NCBI GenBank assembly: GCA_004352715.1
Contig: SCFE01000038.1
Location: 933,818 to 966,360 of the forward strand
Source of the DNA: Hofstenia miamia
Taxonomy: Eukaryota > Xenacoelomorpha > Acoela
Direction: 5' to 3'
DNA length: 32,543 nt
Position 1 is the first letter of the stretch, and each line of letters begins with the position of its first letter. Both the position numbers and the translations under genes were made by a program. The notes under the pieces are model-generated. The model ran no database searches. It was not told where the DNA came from and saw only the letters and a program-made list of their open reading frames with translations. Shown one piece after another: positions 20,447-31,277 of the stretch.

Positions 20447-21339
20447 ATTATATTATGCAAAATATCAGCGGGAAATAAACAATTAAGTCTTATGCACGTG
20501 TGCGCAAATTCCTTAAATGCGACCACTAGCGGTTCATAATTAAATCTGCTATAGTTCATTTAATTATTAGCCCCAACTGTGTAAATACGTTAGTAAATTA
20601 TCGTAGAATTCCATTGGGTGATATANATCGAATACGAATTTTATCGATTTACAATTGTAGCCATGACAATGATAACAAACTTGAGATTAATTACAACATT
20701 TTTCAAGATTGAGAAAATATATTCTGTTTCCGGCACTGCTTGAATAGAGCAATGTTTCTGATTGCTATTTAAATAATATCATGTTTACTTTTGGGTTATT
20801 GTATGGAACGAAAATATTTCGCCTGAGTCTTTTACAACAACAGTGTTTAGATCAATGCGAAGCAATGAATGGACTGATTGCCTTTCTAGCTAAATCTTCG
20901 CGCAATGAGATGAGGAAAACGGATATAATTTAATCGTTTGTCTGAGCGTAGGTACAGCATTAAGGCATCTGCTTGCTGTGCGCAATCATTTAATTATCTT
21001 TAAAGCAAATCGTAATGAATGTTGTTTTAACGCAAACTAAGAATTTACGGTTTGTACAATTGTATAGATATAAATTCATACAATTAAGAATGAAATTCAT
21101 TTATTAAAGAATTATTGGGCAAGCACTGCTTGTTTTGCTTACACGCAGGAGCCGCCTATGATTATATTATGCAAAATATCAGCGGGAAATAAACAATTAA
21201 GTCTTATGCACGTGTGCGCAAATTCCTTAAATGCGACCACTAGCGGTTCATAATTAAATCTGCTATAGTTCATTTAATTATTAGCCCCAACTGTGTAAAT
21301 ACGTTAGTAAATTATCGTAGAATTCCATTGGGTGATATA
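19915..21339 (+). repeat. Near-identical tandem duplication, 711 + 713 bp, joined by one N
   Basis: Copy 1 (19915-20625) and copy 2 (20627-21339) both run from ATCGAATACGAATTTTATCG to CCATTGGGTGATATA. The only difference I noticed is a 2-bp AG insertion in copy 2 (CGCCTGAGTC against CGCCTGTC). A single N at 20626 separates them. The unit covers the right part of the hAT-like element and about 180 bp of its flank, so it is not a transposition product. An unmerged overlap of two contigs is the simplest reading. Confidence 0.95.
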
Positions 21340-22330
21340 ACAATGTTAATATTATCTCTAAAGTAAACATAATTTATTGGCGTTTGCAACATTAATATTT
21401 GAAAGAAAGGCACCTCCGGCAACATTATGTAACTTAGCTAGCTCATACCCAATTTATATGTACCTTTATGCAAATCACTTCCATACTGACCGCAATAGAC
21501 TTTAAAGTGCACAACTTATAGTTTTATCTCGAGAAACACTCAAAATTTATTTTTTCGAAATTCACTTTTCATATCAGTGCTTGTTGTTATCATCCAAACT
21601 AAATAGTTTTGCTTTTTAATTTAGTATTTTTAAATACTTGGTTAATAATTTTGTATATAACAACAAAAGAATATAGAAAAGAAAACATTTAAAAGATTTC
21701 ATACGTTCTTTAAACAGCTACGACTGTTATAGGTGGCTAAATATATGAAATGTTTATTAAATGTAATAATCTCGAATATCTATAAACTAAAGTTAGCTAA
21801 CGTGTGTTAATAAATGTAAAGAAGCTAGGCAATCAGTAGTGAGCATATGGCAATAACATAACACTTTTGATCCATTCGTATGGAAAAATTTATTGGAGCA
21901 ATTCAACAAATAGAACTTATAGGTGCGGTCCGGTCTGATTAAATACGGCTAAGCGGCAGAAGCCAGTAGATCAGGTTAAAATCCTGTTAGGAAATTCTAT
22001 CTTTAATTACAAATGATTACGCTAATACAAAATAATAGAAATTGTGGGAATTGTTGTACTTCCACTTCTACATTTTTGTCTTCCAAATCATAGAATTGCA
22101 ACAACGTGCACATTATATTAAAAAATTAAGTTTATGGGAAAAGGAGTAAAAAATTCCAACACGTTTATATTCGGTTTGTTTTGCTATATAAACCAGATTT
22201 ATTTTCAATGTGTCTTTTTTTATCAACACAATTTTGCTTACAACCATACATCTTTTCTTCACTAAATTTTGAGAGACTATAGTATTTCTCAATAAGAGTA
22301 GTTGCTTCATGAAAATCAAACATTCTAATT

Positions 22331-22333
<3 letters not shown>
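21340..22333. other. AT-rich stretch with a weak tRNA/SINE-like trace
   Basis: No gene was recognised. Around 21940-21990, CGGCTAAGCGG and CAGGTTAAAATCCTG resemble pol III A and B boxes, the latter able to form a T-arm-like hairpin, but no full tRNA fold with an anticodon arm exists. At best it is a tRNA-derived SINE scrap. Confidence 0.25.
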
Positions 22334-22361
<28 letters not shown>

Positions 22362-22543
22362 NNNNNNNNNNNNNNNNNNNNNNNNNNNNNNNNNNNNNNN
22401 NNNNNNNNNNNNNNNNNNNNNNNNNNNNNNNNNNNNNNNNNNNNNNNNNNNNNNNNNNNNNNNNNNNNNNNNNNNNNNNNNNNNNNNNNNNNNNNNNNNN
22501 NNNNNNNNNNNNNNNNATATATATATATATATATATATATATG
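22334..22543. repeat. (AT)n microsatellite around a 155-N gap
   Basis: (AT)n at 22334-22361, N at 22362-22516, (AT)n at 22517-22543. The gap is probably inside one long microsatellite. A further tract, TATATCTAT... then (AT)n, lies at 22700-22742. Confidence 0.9.
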
Positions 22544-22743
22544 CATTAATTTGATGTTAGCACCTAGGAATACAGATATATAGATGTATGTAACCAAGTA
22601 AATGCTAAATTTTAGTGACCCGGTTAAAACCGATTAAAATCAGGTTAAGTCAAGGAGCAATTCAGTTCGCTAAAGTACATTGGGACGTACAGCACTATTA
22701 TCTATATCTATATTTATATCTATTTATATATATATATATATAA

Positions 22744-24019
22744 TATTATGGAAAAATTCAATCACAATGCTTGAAATTTCTATAGATTTCTATAATTTTT
22801 TTTTACTAATTGTTATGAATTTCTTTCCTTCTTTAGAAATCACATTTTCCAAATTTGGAATATTCATTATAAATCTTTATCATGTTTTGCAGCAATAAGT
22901 AATCCAATCTGGCTTTCTTTAATTGAAACGTATCCTTTGTATCTAAAAACATTACTCAATAAAAAACAATCTCATTTATATAGGCAATTTATAATAAAGT
23001 AAATCTATTAATTTATCATAGAGACTTATAATAAATTTAGTAAAACATGAGCATTAGGAAAATATGAAAAACTTTCTACCAACAGAAATCGAGCAACTTT
23101 ACATTGATAAGTACCAAATAGTTCACATTAAAAATCCACAAAGAAATCTAAATATTGTTAAGAACTTCAAATAATAATTACACATTTACCTTAGATTTTT
23201 TAGAAATGAACCAACATTAAAGACATGTTAATAATTACAAAATCGAATCTATGAATAAACAGTTACAAAAATTTATTACATCTTTAAACCTATATTTTAA
23301 TTGGCATGTTCTAAAAAATACGTGAAATTAATTGCAGAAATCAATTTTTCACAACCTTTGCTAAGAAGAATATTTTGGTTATTTAGAGTAAGTGAAGATC
23401 AGCACTAAATTTTTATCATTTATTTTAGAAATTCATGTATATATGAAATTTTAAGGAATTTTTCAACTTATAGAAAGTTTGCTGCAGATTAAGCTGGGGT
23501 CCTTGAGATCATCAAATGAACAATTGTGGAACTTCTTTTTTATATAATTACATAGCACATTTATCAAAACCCAATTTTTATTAAAAAGCGAGAATAGAAA
23601 ACATTTTCATGCAGTATTCTGATGTTTAAAATTTTATTTATTGAATGATCTCTAATGTAATGTTAGGGTGTAGAACAGTAACTATAACCGATTTAATGTT
23701 TAAAAAAACAGTTGGTCCTGAAGTAATGCTAAAACAAGGAATTTAATAAAATGCTTGGTTTTATCATTCATAATGAAACTGCAGATATTGTGTGAAACAA
23801 GAACACATGTGATTGAATCAAAGCACAACTGAATCTATTTTTTACAATATAAATACTTCTTGTAAAATCTAAAAAGTTTGATTACAATCAGCTTTTCCAT
23901 TGTATTTATATTCATTGATAGTGTTAGGTTTGCAATTGAGTTGTTTTTGGCTAATAATATATTGTAATATAAACATAATTTTCTTATTCTTTTGTTTTCG
24001 TTTTATATGATCGTAAGAT
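22744..24019. other. AT-rich stretch, no gene recognised
   Basis: No gene or intact element was seen. The segment 23765-23815 resembles 14900-14950. Confidence 0.35.
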
Positions 24020-25738
24020 ATTTGAACAAGTAAGCATTAAAAGGAAACTATTTAATCTTGCTAAAACAGAACCGACGACCACTAATTGGACTAATTACGA
24101 AAAATCAAAGGAGATAATTAACCAATTAAGAAATAAAAAATCTGCCTTAAAACAAAACAAGCTTTCGATGCCTTAAATAAAACAAGCAAAAAATGTCGAT
24201 ATATTCATAAAATTCTGGGAAAAAGTAAAGGAATCTCAACTGATATTAACGAATTAAAATTTGATAACCAAATTACGATAGAAAAAACAAAAATAATAGA
24301 CCATCTAAACACAACAATTAAAGAACTTGGCAACTTCAATTTCCCAACGTATTAAAGTAAGGAAAACATTAATAAATGCACAGCAAAAACATTATTTTCT
24401 TTTAGGCTCGTAAATGCTAGTGAATTAGAAACCATAATAAAAAACTTAGACACAAATAAATCAACTGCCTCTTATAATCTTTCAATCTTTATTATTAAGC
24501 GCTTTTTTCATATTTTTGGTGAGCATCTGCTATTCGCATTTAACGAATGCATTATTGATAATGAATTCCCGGATATATTTATGAAATCTGACATAAGCCC
24601 TATATATAAAAAAGGCGACCCTCTAAATGCACAAATTATAGGCCCATCTGCATTGGCCATCTCTTTAGTAAACTATTTGAAAAATTATTAAATAATAAAA
24701 TAAATGCATATTTGATATCTGAAAATATTCTTTCAAAAAACAATTTGGTTTTCATAATGGTTATCGCACTCAAGATGCAATTTTATCAATATCAGAACAA
24801 ATAAAATCTAATTTAACCCTAAACAAATGTAGTTGTGTTGCACTCCTTGATTTGAGCAAAGCTTTTAACTCAATGAATTTTGACATATTAAAGGACAAAT
24901 TAATATATTATAACTTTGATAACAAATCTGTTAACTTAATAATGACTTTCCTTAAAAATCGACAGCAAAGAGTTATACTTAATGGTAAAAAATCAAAATA
25001 TATTATGACAGACCGTGGGGTTCGACAGGGCACAGTTCTCGGACCTATTCTATTTGCAATTTATGTTAATGACAAAACTCATCAGGTAAAAAACAGTAAA
25101 ATTTATCAATATGCAGATGATACATGTCTTATAAGTACTGATATAAATACCTTTAATGCAACTAAAAATCTCCAATATGACATCGAAAATTTAACAAACT
25201 ATTTCTCAAATAATCAATTGAAAGTAAATATTGAAAAAACACAATTTATAATATTCTTCTCTAAGACAAACAGAAATCTCACCAAAAACATATATATAAC
25301 TTAAACTAAATAATGTAACAATAAAGCAAAGCAAATCTATTAACTATTTAGGTGTTGAAATTGACAATGCTTTAAACTTCGAACAATTCTTCACGGCTAA
25401 AATTAAAAAAATGGCTTCTGGAGTTAGGTATCTTTATCATCTCAGAAATATTTCAAATACGTACCGCAAACAATTAATAAATGCACTCTCCCTTTCACAC
25501 TTTTAATATTGCTAATTCCTCTTTACAAATATTAATTCAAAACATCCTCCTGTCTGAAACTTTTAATTGGTCCCTTAAAATACTCAATTTTTCACAAAAA
25601 AACGACAATGCATCCGATTACTGATTAAAATACAAAATACTATCTCCTTATTATCAAATTCAAATGCATATATTTTCAATATTATTTAAATTCAATTTTG
25701 GTCAAGCCGCAATTTCGTTTAAAACAATATATTAATTT
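24020..25738 (+). pseudogene. Non-LTR retrotransposon copy A (reverse transcriptase)
   Basis: A jockey/CR1-like ORF2 relic missing the endonuclease. The linker (KRKLFNLAK...NWTNYEKSKEII) is frameshifted and contains stops. RT motifs follow: SELETIIKNLDTNKST, then ISPIYKKGDPLN, QFGF.NGY.TQDAIL in another frame, LLDLSKAFNSMNFDIL (motif A with its Asp), RGVRQGTVLGPILFAIYVND (motif B) and YQYADDT (motif C, the two catalytic Asp). The longest open part is 24852-25304. After a frame break the segment continues INYLGVEIDNALNF, VRYLYHLRNISN and LINALSLSHF. At about 25738 it stops in the C-terminal region, where copy B begins. Breaks before and after the RT core make it inactive. Confidence 0.88.
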
Positions 25739-26995
25739 CGTGAAATTTTCAAAAAAATCGGATATAAGTCCTCTATTTAAAAAAGTGATCCTTAAAACTC
25801 AAAAAATTATAATCCCATTTTCATTAGCCATCCTTTTAGTAAACTGTTTGAGAAATTATTAAATAATAAAATAAACTCCTATTTAAAATCTGAAAATATT
25901 CTTTCGAAAAAACAATTTGGTTTTCGTAGTGGTTATAGCACTCAAGATGTAATTCTATCAATATCATTGCTCTCTTGGATTTAAGCAAAGTTTTTAACTC
26001 AATGAATTTTGACATATTAAAGCACAAATTAATATATTATAACTTTGATAACAAATCTGTTAACTTAATAATGACTTTCCTTAAAAATCGACAGCAAAGA
26101 GTTATACTTAATGATAAAAAATCAAAATATATTATAACTGACCGTGCGGTGCCTCAGGGCACAGTTTTAGGTCCCATCCTATTTGCAATCTCTGTGAATG
26201 ACATAGCACAAAACGTAAAGTACAGTAAAACTTATCAATATGCAGATGATACCTTTTTTATAAGTACTAATATAAATGGTTTTCATGCAACTAAAGACAT
26301 GCAAAACGATATAGCAAGTTTAACAAAATATTTCACAAATAATCAACTGAAAGAAAATACTGAAAAAACACAATTTATCATATTCTCTCTAAAAACCTTC
26401 AAAAGCCTTATAAAAAACGTTGAACTTAATATAAATCATATACCAATAAAGCAAATTGAATTCATCAGCTATTTAGGCGTTGAAATCGATAATAATTTAA
26501 ATTTCGAACAATTCTTAATGTCACAAATTAAAAAAATGATTTCTGGGGTTAGGTATTTTTATCATATTAGAAATATTTCAAATGCATATCACAAACAATT
26601 AATAAATGCTCTCTGCTTATCACACTTTCAATATTGCTAATTTCTCTTTACAAATATACATTCAAAATATCGCATTCTTCTGCTTAAATATTTTAATAGG
26701 TCTCTTAAAACACTTTGTTCGCTCAAAAACATGACAATGCATCCACCTATCGACTAAAATACAAAATTTTATCTCTTTACTACCAAATCCATATGCATCT
26801 GTTATAAATACTATTTAAATTCAAACTTGATCAACCCGCGATTTCATTTTTAAGACAATTTATTAAAATTAATGAACGTTCTCAAAAAATCTTAAGCTTT
26901 GATAAACATTATCATAGCTTTCACCACACAGCAACTAAGATATGGAATAACTTAGATCATGAAATTCAAATAGAAATAAACTAAAAGAAATTTAG
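25739..26995 (+). pseudogene. Non-LTR retrotransposon copy B (reverse transcriptase and C-terminus)
   Basis: It is the same family as copy A and begins abruptly at the equivalent of KSDISPIYKKGDP. About 45 bp between TQDVILSIS and LLDLSK are deleted relative to A. An open frame from 25975 to 26640 carries DLSKVFNSMNFDIL, AVPQGTVLGPILFAI, YQYADDT, FISYLGVEIDNNLNF and VRYFYHIRNISN. It then breaks at a stop (SHFQYC, stop). C-terminal sequence continues with stops and shifts through RQFIKINERSQKIL and a KIWNNLDHEIQI segment near 26940-26975. Compared with A, motif B has the usual Pro-Gln (VPQG) where A has VRQG. Confidence 0.88.
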
Positions 26996-27072
26996 TAAAA
27001 AATTTTGAAAATTCCTCTTTAATAGACAATGCATTCTTAACGACCACAACACACTACATTCATTCGAAAATT

Positions 27073-27295
27073 TTGTATAGCACTAGAAAGCCACACACAC
27101 CACACGCACACACAAACACATTTAAATTATATATATTTTGTTATTATTTTGTAAGTATATGTAGTTGTAGTTTGTTGCTTTTCACTGATATTTGCAGCAA
27201 CAAATTTGCTTTGACTCTTATAATTTTAAATAAGGAACTAGGAGTTCAACATGACATAATTCTCTGTTTCTATTACAATCTACGTTAGAGACGTA
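27073..27295 (+). other. Probable 3' tail of LINE copy B with CA-rich tract
   Basis: A CA-rich tract (about 27090-27120) and AT-rich sequence follow the end of copy B and precede copy C. It could be the element's 3' UTR. A short open frame across it is not protein-like. Confidence 0.4.
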
Positions 27296-27838
27296 ATTTA
27301 ACAGATAAAAAACAGTAGAATTTATCAATATGCAGACTATACCTGTCTACTAAGTATTGGTATAAATTCCTTTACTGAAAACATTCAAATAATTAATTGA
27401 CAGTAAATATAGAGAAAACACAGTTTATAATATTCTCTCCTAAGGCAATCAGAAATCTCACAAAAAACATAAACCTTCATATAAATCATGTAGCAGCAAA
27501 TCAATCAAATATTTATGTACTGAATTAATATAATGACTTAAATTTAAAAAAGGCTTCTAGGGTTTGGTATCTTCATCATCTTCGAAATATTCGCCAAATA
27601 AAATATAAATGTCACAAACAATTAATAGAGGCATTCTGCATATCGCACTTTCAATAATCTTCAATGTTATTGCAAACATAAATTTAAAACATCGCATCCT
27701 TTTGTCTAGAGCTTTCAATTGGTCGATTAAACACTAAATTTCGCTCAAAAACGTGACAATACATTCGTCTGTCGACTAAAATACAAATTATTATCTTATT
27801 ACTACCAAATTCAAATGCATATATTATTAATATTGTTT
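27296..27838 (+). pseudogene. Non-LTR retrotransposon copy C (RT C-terminal part)
   Basis: The third copy of the same family and strand. It begins at the equivalent of VKNSKIYQYADDT, where motif C reads YADYT (second catalytic Asp lost). It is heavily frameshifted, but nucleotide similarity to A and B continues through the VRYLYHLRNI, KQLINAL.LSHF and RLSTKIQ-like regions to about 27838, where it diverges. It was inactive before or soon after arrival. Confidence 0.8.
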
Positions 27839-28320
27839 ATTGGTCAAAGTCTTAAAATACAGGAAATATTTTGTTATAAGATTGATCTGTATGTTCAAAT
27901 GATGACCTCAAGAATAGGCATGTAAGGGAAATGTATTGTAGCATAATCCTTCTTATTTTATGAAAGAAATGAAAATCATAAAAAAAATTTACAAAAAAGA
28001 AGAAAGATTAACCAACAATGATTTTTATAGTTTTACTTTTGTACGAACAAATGCTTGACGCCAAACTGTTTGACAAAAATCTGAGGACTATATGCCCCTC
28101 GTTAATTTCAGTTAGCTTGATTGAACCACGCAGATGAAAGACGTGGATTACAAAAAATTAATAGGCGACAGGTACTTGTTTCACATTTATAATTATAGTA
28201 AACATGTTTTGTAAAAATTAGTTTAAATATGAACTAAGAGAAAAATTCGTGATGAAATAAGTAGTTTGGTATTCACTTATCAGTTATTGCGGTTTGATTT
28301 TGTATTAAAATGCATAGCTA
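27839..28320. other. AT-rich stretch, no gene recognised
   Basis: No ORF or known repeat was recognised between LINE copy C and the next header-type repeat. Confidence 0.35.
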
Positions 28321-28560
28321 CCCAGTAAAATCAAGTTAGCGTTTCGCAAGCAAAAGTTTCACTACATTTGCGAACCTCTAGCGCACCTAACAAATCGCTC
28401 GTTACAATCCTTATTAGCAAATTGCGGCTCATTTATCGCTGATTACAAGCATCTGTTTAAGATTTAATAATGCCATCTATAGAATTATTCACTAATATTC
28501 TATTGCGCACTAAAAATGGCTGCTTCTTTGTAGAACAAGTGCTTTGTGTTAAAAGTATTC
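28321..28560 (+). repeat. Header-plus-word repeat, copy 3
   Basis: It begins CCCAGTAAAATCAAGTTAGC. It contains several variants of a short word around AGCG / TTCGCAA / TTGCGAA / ATCGCTC and then GCCATCTATAG at 28472-28482. That phrase also occurs in copy 2, and its complement in copy 1. Iteration is weaker than in copy 2. The right boundary is a guess. Confidence 0.4.
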
Positions 28561-28743
28561 AAATTTAGCGTTTATATTTAAGCTTAAAATATTTATGATT
28601 ATAAATTAATAATTGTTTAATTTACTAAAAAAATAAAAGAAAATTTATTTTTTATTAATTTTTTGCTAAAATATATTGAAAATAAATTTTATTGAATAAC
28701 TTACATTTAAAGGCATCCATGTTGCATGTTATTTAATTAGATT

Positions 28744-28960
28744 CCCTGGTTTGAAAACTTGGATAATCTTGGAAAGTTCTTGAATAAATTTTGAATCTTG
28801 GATTTCTTGCAAAGATCTTCCAACAAGTTTCTTAAATGAACTTGATAAGAAATATATTTTTTGGATTTCTTTCAAAGTTCTTGAATATTTCTGAAGGGGT
28901 TTAAGAAAAAATATTTTCTTGAATTTCTTTCAATAACCTTGAATGTTTTTTAAAGAAAAA
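28744..28960 (+). repeat. Header-plus-iterated-word repeat, copy 4 (TTCTTG)
   Basis: It begins CCCTGGTTTGAAAACTTGG and repeats degenerate forms of TTCTTGAA / TTTCTTTCAAAG / CTTGGAAAG about ten times to about 28960. CTTGAA and TTCAAG forms are both present, so the body is partly self-complementary. Confidence 0.5.
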
Positions 28961-29880
28961 TTATTAGAAATAAGAGGTTCTAACACATTATCATGTAAAT
29001 GAAATTTCTACAGCATATATAAAAATATAATGTATTGAAACTTACAAGTACTGCTTAATATTTTGTATATCAAAATATGTATTGCAATACCTATAGTGTC
29101 ATTAATAATTTCTTGTAAGCTTTAAGATTTTTTTAAGCCTTACAAAACATTTTTAATGGATAGCATTTATCGCTCTAAAAATGGTAAAAATTGATGAAAT
29201 CGAAAAAATAAAAATAAGTTTGTCGTAGACGTAGTCAGACTGCATTGAATGATACTTAAGCTATGTTAACAGCATTAAAATTCATGCAGGTATGGGTCTG
29301 AAAAGATAGCCTAGTCCCTTTATTATAATATTCGATTATATGAAGAGTGCTAAAATTGACAATTTCTATTGGTGAAAGCGATAGAACGACAATTGTTATT
29401 TCCTAAAAATGAAACACAGTTTCACATGGAGCTAAAGATTGTCTACATTTTGATATATAACCCTTGTCCATTTGGTAAAAACCCGCGTAGCTATAGGGTT
29501 TCGAAATCGCTCAGTTGATATATTCAGAAACCCATATAAATAAAGTTATAATAAATTATTAACAAAAGGGAATAGTAATTATAAATATAATAGAAACATA
29601 GGGATATAGAACTAAAAGAGTTCTAAAGAATGCTGAAAAGAGCTAAGGAATTGGATAAGAATTGACAGAGTAATGGTTATCTAAAAATATATATATAGAA
29701 GAAAGTCAAACTGTTATAAAACAGCTATACTTTTTCTAGGAAAAACTATGACTAAGCAACCCCAAAATACTGCCCAGAATGAATGGTTTTGAAACTCATG
29801 TAAATTTGACAAAGAATAGTATTCTAATAAATGCTATAATTTATTTAAATCAAAATATTGTTGAGAACAAGGCAATAAAG
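28961..29880. other. AT-rich stretch, no gene recognised
   Basis: I see no gene. A small hairpin AAACCC...GGGTTT lies at about 29478-29501. Confidence 0.35.
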
Positions 29881-30103
29881 GAGGTCATGATCACGACGTC
29901 GAGAACCCCTTCCTCCGGATCCGGCTCTCATTTATATGGGTTTATTTAAAATGAAATCAAAATTGGCATGCATAGAATTTTTATAGAATCCGATAGAGAA
30001 CGGTGGAATTACAGACATGTTGTTGAGCTCAAAATCATTTTGCATGATGTTCTCTAAAATTCCCGCAATTTCGTAAATTCCAATTGCATTGAAATGTTCG
30101 TGT
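29881..30103 (-). other. GC island and unassigned minus-strand open frame
   Basis: An unusually GC-rich patch at 29890-29930 includes the 10-bp palindrome CCGGATCCGG. On the minus strand, an open frame from about 30103 to 29932 reads GHEHFNAIGIYEIAGILENI and on to FDFILNKPI. I recognise no family. The nucleotides at 30057-30095 match the complement of 2373-2410, so this may be repeat rather than gene. Confidence 0.3.
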
Positions 30104-30277
30104 CCCAGTAAACTCAAACTTGCCAAACTTGCAAAGTTTTGTAGGTATCTTATTAAAACTTTGCAAATACTTGTATTTAGCAAGTATCTGATTAAACTTT
30201 GCAAATACTTAATAAATATTTGTTAAGTTTGGTAAGTTTTGCAAGTAGGAAATATATCATTAAACTTTGCAAATACT
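30104..30277 (+). repeat. Header-plus-iterated-word repeat, copy 5 (CTTTGCAAATACTT)
   Basis: It begins CCCAGTAAACTCAAACTTGC and repeats AAACTTTGCAAATACTT and variants (TTGCAAGTATCT, TTTTGCAAGTA) about eight times until the sequence enters the 1000-N gap. TTGCAAG and CTTGCAA forms alternate. The far end is lost in the gap. Confidence 0.65.
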
Positions 30278-31277
30278 NNNNNNNNNNNNNNNNNNNNNNN
30301 NNNNNNNNNNNNNNNNNNNNNNNNNNNNNNNNNNNNNNNNNNNNNNNNNNNNNNNNNNNNNNNNNNNNNNNNNNNNNNNNNNNNNNNNNNNNNNNNNNNN
30401 NNNNNNNNNNNNNNNNNNNNNNNNNNNNNNNNNNNNNNNNNNNNNNNNNNNNNNNNNNNNNNNNNNNNNNNNNNNNNNNNNNNNNNNNNNNNNNNNNNNN
30501 NNNNNNNNNNNNNNNNNNNNNNNNNNNNNNNNNNNNNNNNNNNNNNNNNNNNNNNNNNNNNNNNNNNNNNNNNNNNNNNNNNNNNNNNNNNNNNNNNNNN
30601 NNNNNNNNNNNNNNNNNNNNNNNNNNNNNNNNNNNNNNNNNNNNNNNNNNNNNNNNNNNNNNNNNNNNNNNNNNNNNNNNNNNNNNNNNNNNNNNNNNNN
30701 NNNNNNNNNNNNNNNNNNNNNNNNNNNNNNNNNNNNNNNNNNNNNNNNNNNNNNNNNNNNNNNNNNNNNNNNNNNNNNNNNNNNNNNNNNNNNNNNNNNN
30801 NNNNNNNNNNNNNNNNNNNNNNNNNNNNNNNNNNNNNNNNNNNNNNNNNNNNNNNNNNNNNNNNNNNNNNNNNNNNNNNNNNNNNNNNNNNNNNNNNNNN
30901 NNNNNNNNNNNNNNNNNNNNNNNNNNNNNNNNNNNNNNNNNNNNNNNNNNNNNNNNNNNNNNNNNNNNNNNNNNNNNNNNNNNNNNNNNNNNNNNNNNNN
31001 NNNNNNNNNNNNNNNNNNNNNNNNNNNNNNNNNNNNNNNNNNNNNNNNNNNNNNNNNNNNNNNNNNNNNNNNNNNNNNNNNNNNNNNNNNNNNNNNNNNN
31101 NNNNNNNNNNNNNNNNNNNNNNNNNNNNNNNNNNNNNNNNNNNNNNNNNNNNNNNNNNNNNNNNNNNNNNNNNNNNNNNNNNNNNNNNNNNNNNNNNNNN
31201 NNNNNNNNNNNNNNNNNNNNNNNNNNNNNNNNNNNNNNNNNNNNNNNNNNNNNNNNNNNNNNNNNNNNNNNNNNNNN
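30278..31277. other. Assembly gap, exactly 1000 N
   Basis: The round length suggests a scaffold gap of unknown true size. The linkage and orientation of everything to its right rest on that join. Long frames crossing it are artefacts. Confidence 0.95.

Noticed and set aside
21922-21996. tRNA gene
   Set aside because: A- and B-box-like words are present, but there is no acceptor stem and no anticodon arm at the right spacing.
22113-22319. Minus-strand 68-codon frame
   Set aside because: No motif, signal or splice context; low-complexity AT-rich DNA.
27073-27288. Plus-strand 71-codon frame
   Set aside because: It spans a CA-rich tract and AT-rich tail after LINE copy B; the composition explains the frame.
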